From assembly GCA_034336665.1 (NCBI GenBank), contig CM067592.1, positions 53,992,473 to 54,056,472 of the forward strand: 64,000 nucleotides of DNA. The letters are read 5' to 3'. This DNA comes from Luscinia megarhynchos. Lineage: Eukaryota > Chordata > Aves > Passeriformes > Turdidae. The position numbers and the translations under genes are program-made. The notes beneath the pieces are model-generated. The model did not search any database. It was not told the DNA's origin and saw only the letters and a program-made list of their open reading frames with translations. Shown in pieces: positions 50,301 through 62,300 of the stretch; position 1 is the first letter of the stretch; the number at the start of each line of letters is the position of its first letter.

Positions 50301-53300
50301 CCAGCAGAGAACCCCAGCTTGCTCCTGGAGAACCATCCAGGCTGTAAGCACGACATTTGAGTTATTCCAAGACTAGAATAAAGAGTATTCTATGTGCAAA
50401 AGTTCTGTCCAGCTGACCTCAAGACATTCAATAACTGAAACAAGACTTGAGACCAAGCCCTCCCTCTTTATGATCTATTTGTGATAATCAGAGTTAGGAG
50501 CTATTTGCATTACTGGAGTAGGTAAAACAGGACCTAAATATTCTGAGCAATGCTTTGATACACATTGATACCAGCCCCTAGGAAAACTTGTGATCCTGTA
50601 CAGCCAGAAACTACAGTGTCATTAACTTTATGCATACACATGCAGAAGAGGAATTGCATGGCTGAGCTCTTGGTTGACTTATCCAAGCAGAGCTGGTAAA
50701 CCACTGAGGGTTGGAGTGACTTGGCTGACCACAAACAGCAGACACAGAGACCTCTACATCTGCTGACAGAGAAGTGGAATGGGTGGTCTGTCTGATCTGC
50801 TAAAACCATACAGAAAGGAAAGTTATGAACTTCTGCACTGCATCTCATATCAACAGATTGGGCTTAATTTTTCAAGAAAGAAAACAAAGGAGGGTTATGA
50901 CCTTGCAAAAAGTAATCACATAGTTTGAAACATGATAGGAGAGTCATATGCTCATAAACACAGTGAGTAAACAGATGAGGGTATCACTGACAGCCTGTGA
51001 TTCTTCATTTTTTATACTGTTGCCCATAGATTCCCTGTTTCCTTTATCACTTCTTTCTTCTTACCAGATTATTCACTGTGCAGTATTTTAAATTAGACTG
51101 TAAGCTTATTGAGCACAGAGCTTATTTTGTTTCACATCACAAAATATCAACTACACTTAAGACTGTGAGGTGTTAGTGAAGTGATATTACTGACATTGTG
51201 TATTTTTATCACCACTAGGTATTTTCCTGACTTATTTCTCATGGCCTCATTTCAACAAAAAGCACTTGTTGAATTGCATGTTTACCTAAAATAAAGTTTA
51301 GAATTTTAAGCCATTTATTAAGGTTTGTTCTTCCCAGGGAAAGCAGGGCTAGTCTCTTCTTTGTTTAGTTTTATCCATGAAAACAGCCTGCAGATGTCAC
51401 CACTCTGTTCCAAATAATCTACACCCATTTCTCCTCCAAATGCACTGCACATCTTGATGAGGCACTGTTGAGATAGCAACCCTAAACACACACTCCATAG
51501 CAACCCTAAGCACGCCCTCTACCACAAAAGTGCCCCCCACTAACATAAACAATTCTTGTATCCATTTTTTTTCCAACTGATCAGAGCAATTGTCCACAAT
51601 ACAATAATAAACCCACTAGATTCAGCATGGATGTAAAGGTTTGTTTCTTTTATTTTCATATGAGTTTCCACAGGATGCATTCCTCACATCTTTAAGAAAA
51701 AAGACATGCCCCCTCAGTAAGAAAATGCAGAGACTGTCATGTTCTCTTTGACTGTCTTCTTTTCAAGACTATTCATTCAGCTCAACCTGTTTTTCTTTTT
51801 TTATTATGTGATACTCTCAAACTGGCTTTTACAGAGTTATGTCTTCTTGGTGACCAAATATATAAAAAGACTGTAATAATAATAATAACAATAATAACAA
51901 TAACAATAATAACTCTGCAGATGTAGATCCAACGTAACAGTGTGCACAAACACACTTAGCTCTCTGAAGAGGTTAGCTAGTGAAAATTCACTCTCTGTAT
52001 TTCTTTTAGGATTGGACTAATACAAATTTTTTATTTGCAGTGGCCTGAAGGGTGACATGGATTCGTTCATGTGTGGTAACAGGAATAACATGTTTACTGA
52101 TACATATCTGAGTCCTTTGAGAATTACTGCTCCTTCTTAGACATGTTTTCCTCCCTAACTTGACTTAATCACTTTAATTTTTATTTCTTGCCTTTCTGCC
52201 AAGAGGTAATTTTTTCTTTCATCTGTTCCTTCTCCAGTGACTAGTTTGTTTATCAAATACCTCTCTGCAATTTCCTGGAATAATTTTATTATTATTTCTT
52301 CTCCAAACAGCTTTTGCTCAAAGTGCCGACAACACAAACATTGTAATGTACTCCTGTGACTAACGGTTCTAGCAAATTTGATGGACAGAGGGTACATCTG
52401 CAATTAACACAAAGTTGCTTCACCTTCAATAATTTACCAGAAGCACTGATCAACCAGGCAGGTGGCAGTGACTGGAAGTTGCTAAACCTGGCACCCATGT
52501 ATGACGAGGGTTTGAATAAGGATCCACGGAAGAACAGGCCTGTCAGCCTGATCTCAGTGCCAGGCAAGTTCACAGAGCAGACCATCTTGACCATCCTCTA
52601 AGTGCAACAACTATATTTGTACTTGCAACAAGTACAGGACAACCGGGGGATCTCACCCACATCATGGGTTTATAAAAGGCAGGTTCTTCTCAAACAACCT
52701 GATCTCATTCTAGGACAAAGTGAGTGACCTGCCTAGTGGATGAGGAAAAGGCTATGGATGTAATTTTAGTAGTGCCTTTAAAATGGTTTCCCACAGTATT
52801 CTTATGGAGAATCTGGCTGCCTATGGTGTGGACTTACTGTTCACTGAGTGAAAATCTGGCTGGATGGCAGAGCTCTGAGAGTGGTGGTGAGTGTACTTAC
52901 AACCAGACTGTGGCTGGGCAGTAGTGGTGTTCCCCAGGGTTCAAGGCTGGGGCCAGTTCTGTTTAATGCAATCAACAACAACAACAACATGGATCAAGTT
53001 CATCAAGCCAATTCACAGATATGCCAAGTTGGGCTGGAGTGTTGATCTGCTGGAGAGCAGGAAAGCTCTGCAGAGGGATCTGCACAGGCTGGATCAAAGG
53101 CCAACTAGATGACATTCAGCTGCACTTGGACCACCCCAAGCAGCACAACAGGCTTGGAGCAGAGTGGCTGGAAAACTGCAGGGCAGAAAAAGACCTAGAG
53201 ATGCTGGTTAACAGCAGGTGAACATGAGCCAGCTGTACCCAGGTGGCCAAGAAGGCCAAGGGCATCCTGGCCTGTGTCCACAATAGTGTGGCCAGCAGCA

Positions 53301-56300
53301 CCAGGGCAGTGACCATACCCTTTGCTTGGCACTGGTGAGGGCACACAAGTCTGTGTTCAGTTCTGGGCCCCTCACAACAAGAAAGAGATTGAGGGGCTGG
53401 AGCAAATCCAGAGAAGGGCAGCAGAGGTGGGGAAGGGTCTGGAGCAAAAGCCCTGGGAGGCTGGGGGAGGTGGGGCTTTTTAGCCTAGAGAAAAGGACGC
53501 TGAGGGGGAACATTGTTCTCTACAATTGCCTGATAAGAGGCTGTAGCCAGGTAGGGATTGGCCTCTTCTCCCAGGTAACAAGTTAACAGGACGAGAGAAA
53601 GTGGCCTTAAATTGTGCCAGATGAGATTCAGATGAGCTATTACGAGAAAGAAAATTTACAGAGAGGGTTGTTAAGCACTGGAACAGACTGACCACTGAAG
53701 TGTGGAGTCATCTGTCCATTTGGAAGTGGACAAAAAAAACAGTGTGGAAGTGGCATTTGAAGATATGCTTTAATGGTTAACATAGTGGTGGTGCTGGTTT
53801 GGCCAGATGTGATGATCTTTGAGGTCCCTTCCAACCTTAATAGTTTTATGGCTCTATGGCCAGCTATTTTTTGTTATGTCTGCATTGAACACAGGTACTG
53901 GACAGAGGTATCCAAACTGTTTATTTCTGGCTCATATAGGTACTGTAGATGTGTAAGCCTTCTCAGCTCGACAAATTACCGTTTTTAGCACCTCTATAAA
54001 CAGAACTATATTGTCTTCAGTGGCCAAGATGACTCACTGAAAATTACTTAGAAATCAGCATTACTCTGAAAAGGGTAGTTTACTCAAGGTGTAAATTGTT
54101 CAACAAACCTATCTTTTATTCTTCACCTAAGCTGGAGAGCTACAGCTACTCAATGGAAAAAGAAACAGAAGGAAAATATCAGAGTAATAAGAAAAGTATG
54201 CATATCTGAAAGCTGCCCTTTTGTAACACAAAAGCATATACACTAACTGCTTATAAATAAACAATATAATCATGCTTTCATCTTGTCATACAAGCTAGGC
54301 TTACAACAGCATACTCAAGAGAGCTTTTCAGTATTTCTTTCTGATTCCCACTGGTTTAAAGTTCTTCCTTCAGATATATTTAAATGTATCAATAACTATT
54401 CCCACTTAGATTTCCCATAATAATTTTTTTGTCATTCAAGCTTGAAGTTTAGAGGTATCTGCTATAGCTATCACTCTACCTGTATGCATCCTAGATAGCC
54501 ATGTTGAGCAGCTATGTGAACAGCAGTATTTCCATCCTGATCAACTTCATCCAGTGAAATCCCTTGTTCTTGCATAAACTGAAGAAGCCACAGAAGGATT
54601 TTCTCCTAAAGGCAAAAAAAATTACAAAATATAAGAAATAATGAAAAACTGAATATACTAGAGGAATATTGGTGCTCTCATCTGTCACTAATTCTTTCCA
54701 ATAATTCCTTAGTTTTAGTCTTAGCTGTGTAGGCTTAGTCATCATGGGACTCTGGTTTGTCTTTTTGGTGGTTTTGGGTTTCTTTTTCCCCAAAAGGAAA
54801 AAAGCTGAAATATTTTATTTCATAAAAAGACGTAACAGGAAAAATATGAGTACTGTAACACATTCTGAAAAATTGTACATAAAGACTGTGGATGCCTCTG
54901 TGTTAGTGATGAAACCTGAGGGAGAATACCCATATATCAATCTGAAAATCAGGTTGTGAAATTTGGACAGACTTCACAAGCCCCTCTGGAAAATTAAAAC
55001 AGGATTATGCTCAGATCACAGAGCTGAGCAGATTAGATTCTTCAAATCTATAATCATTGCTCATCTCTGTGTGGTTCTGCTAAAGAAGAAGCAACACAAC
55101 TAAAACCAGAAAACAAAGCTACCCTAAGAACTCAATTTATTAGACTCATGGACCATTTGTAAGTCCTGCATGTTGGGCACAATGGGAAGACGTGGACTGC
55201 AAACATTCGTCACCAAAAGTCTGGAAGCCAAAACTGAAGTAGAAACTTTTTGTGTCTGTGTGAGTGTGTATTGTGCTGGCTGTCCAGGAAAAGTCACCTG
55301 AGAGGAGGAGCACAAAGCACAGAGACAGAGAGGCTGTTTCCTCTATGAGAACTTCCTCTGTGAGCTGCAGGGACCAATCGGAAAGCTGATTTAATAATTG
55401 ACAGCCTGAGTAACCAATTAAAAGAAGTTATTTCGCTTTCATGAGTCACACTGGTGCAGGTAATGTGGCTCTTTTCGCTCCCGTGAAAAGCAGGTAGCAG
55501 GTGTCCCAGCCCCAGCCCGGCCCGGCTTCCCCTCCGCCATGCGGCCTGGCTGGGCGGGGGGGGCCAGGGAGGCCTCCCCTGTCTTTCAGCTAAGGGCCTT
55601 GATGGCCAGGGGAAAGGGAAACCTTTGCTAAGGTCTTAGTTTCCCCAGCATAGCCACAGCTCAGCCGGGGCTTCTGCCTCCGTTTTGGAAGCAGCCAGGG
55701 GGAGGAGACGCCCCCAGCTGTCCAGGCAGCTTGGGAGAAACGCAGCTGGAACAGAGCTCAGCCGAGTCTCCCTCACACAGCCTGAGTGACCTGAAACATC
55801 CTGGCACCGCTCCCTTCACCTTCTGGGTGCAATTTTAACCCTTCTAGTGCTCGGATAAGACTGCAGATCTCCTGAGCTCCCCTGAATGAGAGGAATAAAG
55901 CAAGGAGTATACTGAAGTCAGTGAAGTGGGAGCTAAGTTTCCAGGTGGGAAGAGATTGAAGAGATTCCATGGATAAACTGGCTGAAAAACCATTTTTGTG
56001 GGCTATGGGGGGACTGGACTACACTGAAATTCCTTTAAATTGTGGAAAACTCCATTGGGAGGTTGAAGTACTTGAGGAAAAAAGATCTTTTGCCCTGAGG
56101 GAATGGGGCTCTCTGTTCTGGAAACGGGAAAGATGGACAGAGACATTTGATGGAAAAAGAGATGAAGAGAATTTCTGTCTTTGAACAGCTTGCCCTTAAA
56201 AGTAATACCCCATGTGTGTGGCATAACCCATAACACAGCTCTGGAAAGACTGTTAAGATGGGAGGAAGTTCTACGACTTGCAAATCTTCCCCGGGCAGAT

Positions 56301-59300
56301 GCAAATTGTGAAAGTGACGACATCCCCTATGCCTAAACCAAAAAAAGGAACTTTTTCTTCCCTCTTTAGAGTGAACTGAAATGATTATGTAAGTGGAAAA
56401 CTGACTGAAGTGTTCTCTATATGTTGTGGTTAAGAAATATGGAAGTTGGGGGCGGGGGGGGACGAGGGAATGATCTGGAAATCTTATTCCGATTTCTTAT
56501 TTTTTCTGTGTTATTAATAAATTTCTTCTATATTCCCTTTTTAAGTTTCAGGCCTGCCTTGTCTTTGCTCCTAAATCCTGTCACTAAAAGAAATTGAATA
56601 TATAAGAATTGGCAAACCCAAATCAAACCAAGACGTGTATGTAGATGAAACACACATTTATTTGGGTATTCTTTTCTAACACTGGAGAGTTATATATTTG
56701 CACTAAGCTTTTTCGATTTCTTATTTTCTCCAGGGAGTTTATTTGGAAAAAATTTTTATCTCTCCAGGAACTTTCCATGCCACTCCAGATTAAATTTAAT
56801 TTTGCCATAATGAATACGATACTGAAAATCTAGAATAAATCTACAGATTACATAGAAAAGTGGGGTCCCTTAAAGCTGACTACAGCTGCTTTCCCAGTTT
56901 TTCTATCTGAAAAGATAAAAAGATTAAATTACTTCCTAGAATAAAACTTTTTTATTTAAACGTGTATTTTTTTATATCTTGCATTGATATCTGTCATGTT
57001 ATACTGACTCAGAGCTCCAGCTCAAAGGAGCTTTGTAGATTCTAGTGTTGCTGAGGCAAATGTTGATCCACAGACTTAACCTGCAGCACCTCAGAAGCTT
57101 CTGTGACACATAAATACATAATCACCCAAAATTATAAATGTGGAAAACTAAAGGAGACCTAAATAAAACAGGACTGAAAGCACATATAGGACTCTGAGTA
57201 GTAATTAAGTAGAAAACAGAAGAATAAAAATAAAGAAAGAAAATTCTAAAAAGGCAGGAAACCTGCATTTTTTGTGTAAAAGTACCACAGAAATTTTGAT
57301 CTCAATGAAAAGGAGAGGAATTGTCAGACCCTTCTAGGGCTACTCCAGGATAATTCTGCCCATTCAAGCATCTGGGTCTCTGCTTACTACTTCAGAGAGC
57401 TACTCTGTCTAACACTTATCTTCTTCCTATCTTCACTTCAGCAGCAATTTTGTTCTTATTACAGGGTGAAGGCATAGGTATTTTGACTTCTCCTTGGCTG
57501 AATGCCCAACACAGCTGACAGCCAGAGATGTCTACAGATCACATATCCCTTTAAAAATACTTTAGAGCAATTTCTCAATATGCCAGTGGTGTTGGCCAGT
57601 AAGGAAGAAGGATTATACTGCTCCCCTTGAATTGCCCTTATGTTTTAATAAGGAAAAGGAAAATATTTTAGGAAAACTTATCTGCAGAATTGGAAGACAA
57701 CTGTAGCTTTGAAATTATATATTTCTTTGGAACATTTTATGGATGTTCTGCAGTTTTATGATCACAATAGGCATGGAGCAAATGACACTTTCTAGTCATT
57801 TATCTTACCAACAAGGAAATAAGTGGCTGGGTGGCTCTATTCAATCATCTGCACTTAGGACTACCTGTGCACTAAGTGACCACAGGCACAAGGTCGTAGT
57901 TCTACTCAAGCAGTTTGTGTTCTAACAAATTTATCCTTGACCAAAAAACCCCAAGAAAACAAATGTGTTTTTCAGGGAAAACAAAGCCATCATATACCAA
58001 AACATGCCACATTTCACTTTATTAACACTCATATTATGTATTTGCAAGAAAAAATGTTTTTGGGAATGGATTTATACAAACAAAATGAAAGATAGTAAGA
58101 AAATTCATCAGATCAAGACAATGAAAAACAACCACTTTTTTGTTATGTAATAGGAACTGATAAATACTGATAAATTATTCAGTTTATCTATTACTTTTAA
58201 GACCTTCAATCCTTTCGCTTTAGCAGTTATTAACACCTCTCTGGCATATTCTAGACCTACAATAATTCAAATCTCTCTACAAAAAGATTTCAGGAAAACT
58301 TGGGACAGGCTGCTGACTTTGGTTCCATCAGATGACTTTTGGAAAAGAAAGTACAACTATCATGGACTATTTAAATCATTACATGGCATACAAAAGGAAG
58401 GGCTAGCATGCTCAGAGGAGTACTGACTTTACAGCTAATCCTAGTCCCATCACTTGAAATATTAATTAAATCAGCTGGTCTTCTCAGTATCCCTTCAGAG
58501 CAGAGGAGCAGGAGTGAGTAAAAACAACATACTGCCTTTGCAAAAATGGCAGTAGACAGGAAGGCAAATATCCTGAGGTGTAAAAAAAAGATGTTTTGTT
58601 TGGTGTCTGCATATCTGAATGTCATACACTCCTTCCCACTGTGCTCTCCAGAACTGTACCACCATTAAGGCATGCATAGGATCCCTTCTCGATCCTCAGC
58701 CATGCTGTAGTCTGGTTGTCCAAATTCTCCCTAGACTCTCTGGAATTCAAAAACCACAAACCCTTGGCATTCCCCACTCTCTGCCTCTTACCTGTGCAGT
58801 CCATACTACCACAACATCCCTGATGGAAAGACTTTCCAGCCCCATGAAGCTCTAAGTCAGGCCTAGGATGATGAGCACCTCCGACTGCACCACCACATTC
58901 CTGTGACATGGTGACTGGGCCAGGCACAGTTGGGCATGCCCTCTTGACTTATGCACAGTGTGAAAAGGCCAGCCAGCCACCATGGTCTCTCTTGCATAAC
59001 CTCATGCTTAAAGAAACCCTTGCTAGGAGCTATGATGACCAGGCTACAGCTGACTTTGAGCTTTTCTTCTCTTCATCAGATTAACTTATGTGGTCCCCTC
59101 TCCTACTGGAAAAATAAAATGTTGCTGACATGTCCTTGGAGGCAGGCCATGACCATAGTTTGAGGATCTTTAACATAGGAACTTTGGTATGAACTCCCTT
59201 CTGTTGCCCATTCTGAATTGCAATTCTTGAAGAAAAATATGGCATGCATGTCTAATGCCTGGGGAAACAACGGATGGACTAACCGTCTTAGAAAAGGACT

Positions 59301-62300
59301 CAATAACAGGTCTTCCTTGTAAAAATATTACTCTTGTAGTTCTGCCAAGACCAGTGTTTACATGGATTATCTCTCGTGTAAGTAATGGTAAAATAAATTA
59401 AATCTTCTAGGACATTGCCAAGTAAGCATTTGAATTTCTCAAAGTTTCTTTTTTTCTTAACACAGTTGGGTAAGATAGTCTGGCGTTCATTCAGCCTCAA
59501 TATTCCCTCATGTTTGAAGGTTGCTTATGGATTAAAAAAAAAGATAATTGGTATTACATATGAACTTTCTTTGGCATTCAGATAACTAAGAAAATTTGGC
59601 AGCAATTTATATATCAACTTTTCAAATTTCATGGGTGGTTGATTGTAGCTGGTGTTTCTTAAGTGGCAGAGCTTCCGTTCTGCTTTGAAAAGAATTTAGA
59701 TAAAGTGTGCCAGATCTGTTTCTGGTAGTAGATAGCATAGCTCACTGAAAAAAAATCCAAAACTTCACTGGCTTTAGTTTGTATAAATATCTTTAGAGAT
59801 GAGGACAAAATTAGGTTAATCAAGTGAAGATATGAATTCAAGTTCACATGCAACTTTCTCTTCCAAACTTTTTCTTCCCAGTAGCAAGCACTCTTTTCTC
59901 TAATCCAGTTCTGATCTAGCTCACATATTCTGTATCCTCAGCGCTGGGTTTACAGCAAACTTGCTAACACCAGCAATCTCTGGATCCAGCAGGGTCCTAC
60001 CTCACACCAGTAATGTCTACATAAAAAAGGAAAGTGTAGGAAAAGGAGGTCTTTGCACAGCATGAAAACAAGGGCATCTGCGTGCCTATGGAAACAGCAG
60101 GAGAAAAGAGAGGCTCCCAGCTTCATAGCCTTCAAAACCTGCCTCCTCTCCTTCCCTATTCCTACAGTAAATTCATGCTTGGACAGAAGCAGTCAGCCGC
60201 AGAAATATGCCACAATAATTGTATGGCATTTAACGAGACAACCACACCAGCAAAGAGTTATTTTCTTAGTGGTTATATTTTGTTTCTTCTCTCTTAAGAA
60301 GAGTAAAAAGCATTAGCACAAAATCAGTGAGGTCTGGTGTCCCTGCCAATGTCTGGGGGGTTGGAATTAGATGATCTTTAAGGTCCCTTCCAACCCAAAC
60401 CAGTCTATGATTCTCTGATTCCACGATTTGTCTTTGCCTCTTGAAGAAACTGTGGGATAAAATGAAAGAGATTAGAGAAGAATAACTGATCACTATTCCT
60501 TTCACAGTAGATCCTGGAGAAGGTCCCTTGAAGAGGGGTTACTGCAAGATCTACTTAGGAAAAAACGGACATTGTGGGAAGAGAATGTAGTGTAATTAAG
60601 TGGCATATATGTTCCTCTAGATATCAGCAAAGCACTAGAATACAGTACTTCAGTGGTGTCTCATTGTTATATCAATAGAAAAGTTAGGTGTGAAACAGGA
60701 TTGATTTACAATTACCTAGAGCATGATATTAATAACACCAAGCTTATGGGATCAAACCCCATATGGGCCATTTAATTATGAGTTGGACTAGATGATCCTT
60801 GTGGGTCCTTTCCAAACCAGAATATTCTGTGAATCCACAACTTTTTTTTGTATGTAGTTTTCAATGAAAGTGGCTAAAGCTAGACAGATGATGTTCAAGT
60901 TCCACCATACTTCACTGCCAATACAATGGATTCCTAAATTGCAAAATTTTGTTGCTCTTCTGATGTGTCCTGTGAGTCGTCTGGATGACAGTTGATCTCT
61001 GTAGACATTCTTGGGACTTACTGGTTAGCCTAATATGCTAATATGGTTAATATGGCCTAATCTTCTCCTTGCCATTATTCAAACCTTATGAAACAAAACC
61101 AAATCAACCAAAAAACAAACAAACAAACAACTTTAGAGCGAAAATGCTGAAAAAATTATACAGATTAAGTTGGGAAAGATTTTGCTATACTTCAACTAAT
61201 TCAGAACACCTGTAATTAAAAGCCACAAAATTATGCACACACTTTAAATTCTTGTATAAGCATCTAAGTAAGCTATTTGAAAAAGTAAGAGAAAGTCATA
61301 CCTGGCCATAGCAACCTGCATAATGAATAAGGCTTGGGTGATCTTTTGAGCAACTGAGTTCTGCAATAGCTTCTGTTTCGCTCACCATCCACCGAACACA
61401 CTCCAGCTGACCATTCTAAATAAGCAAAAGAAATCCACTAAATTTCCAGCTGTTTCCATTCTAAACACATCTACTAGAGAGCAAAAAAAAAGCTTATCAC
61501 AGGTATTAAAAATTTCCAGTTTGTTAAAGAATTTAAAGAATAAGCCAATAGTACCTTTTGTCTTTTTCTGCAGAAAGGCTGGCTTATTTTAACAATTAGC
61601 TCCTTTACCTCCAATAATACTTGAGTATACTTTGTCATTCACAGAAGGGAGTGTAAATATGCTGGAGTTCTTCCTGCAAGTAAGGGTGCCCCAGCACAAG
61701 TATTTTTAATGATGACCTACCTGACTGGACTTGACCTGAGTCATTGCAAAGCTCTGCAAGAGCCTTTAAGTGACCTGGCTTAACTAAATCTTGTGGTTCT
61801 TGATCCTTACTTCCAAAGTGGTTTTCACCACTGACACAATGACATTTATTTTTCTTGTTCTTCCTTTGTATCGCTGTAACTCCCATAATATTGTACTACA
61901 GGGTGCACCCATAGTATAATATGTGTGGGATGTGCACCTGTTTTCCAGAAAAGGGGTAAGAATTTATTGGCTTACAAACACATTATGAAAAAACAAGAAA
62001 GAAAAATTGCAAAAATTTTTAAGACCTTAAATTGGCAGACTGTAACTATACAGTTTGACATGGCCCAAGAATTTGGAGTATTTCATTAGTACAACTAGGT
62101 ATCAGTTTAATTTTCTAATCATATGCCTTGGCCCAGAAAAAAAAAGAACCCAATCCTGACACCTACACTAGGGCCCTAGGTCATTGAAATGATACTTCAA
62201 ATATGGAAAACTGCAGGTTGGTATCTATAAGTCTTCTCAGTTTCCAAACTTTATCCAGGAAACAAGTAACAATAAACAACCCCAAAAGAAACAGAAACTC

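Larger units (their letters stand above)
49200..54479 (-). other. SNCAIP: SNCAIP intron (5.3 kb)
   Basis: The intron has donor gtagag at 54479 and acceptor TTTTTACAG at 49200. It holds a CR1 fragment, a trinucleotide microsatellite and an AAATTTAAAA-type low-complexity patch at 49341-49376. I see no gene. Confidence 0.8.
54606..61301 (-). other. SNCAIP: SNCAIP intron (6.7 kb)
   Basis: The intron has donor gtatga at 61301 and acceptor CCTTTAG at 54606. It contains a probable solo LTR, two CR1 tails and an (AAAC)n run. I see no other gene. Open frames near 58620-58930 match nothing I recognise. Confidence 0.8.

Noticed and set aside
58622..58927. 101-codon minus-strand frame containing a good donor-like site (GGACTGCACAG|gtaaga, near 58791)
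   Set aside because: It would be a possible extra SNCAIP exon, but the residues match no part of synphilin-1 and all known neighbouring exons already join in phase without it.
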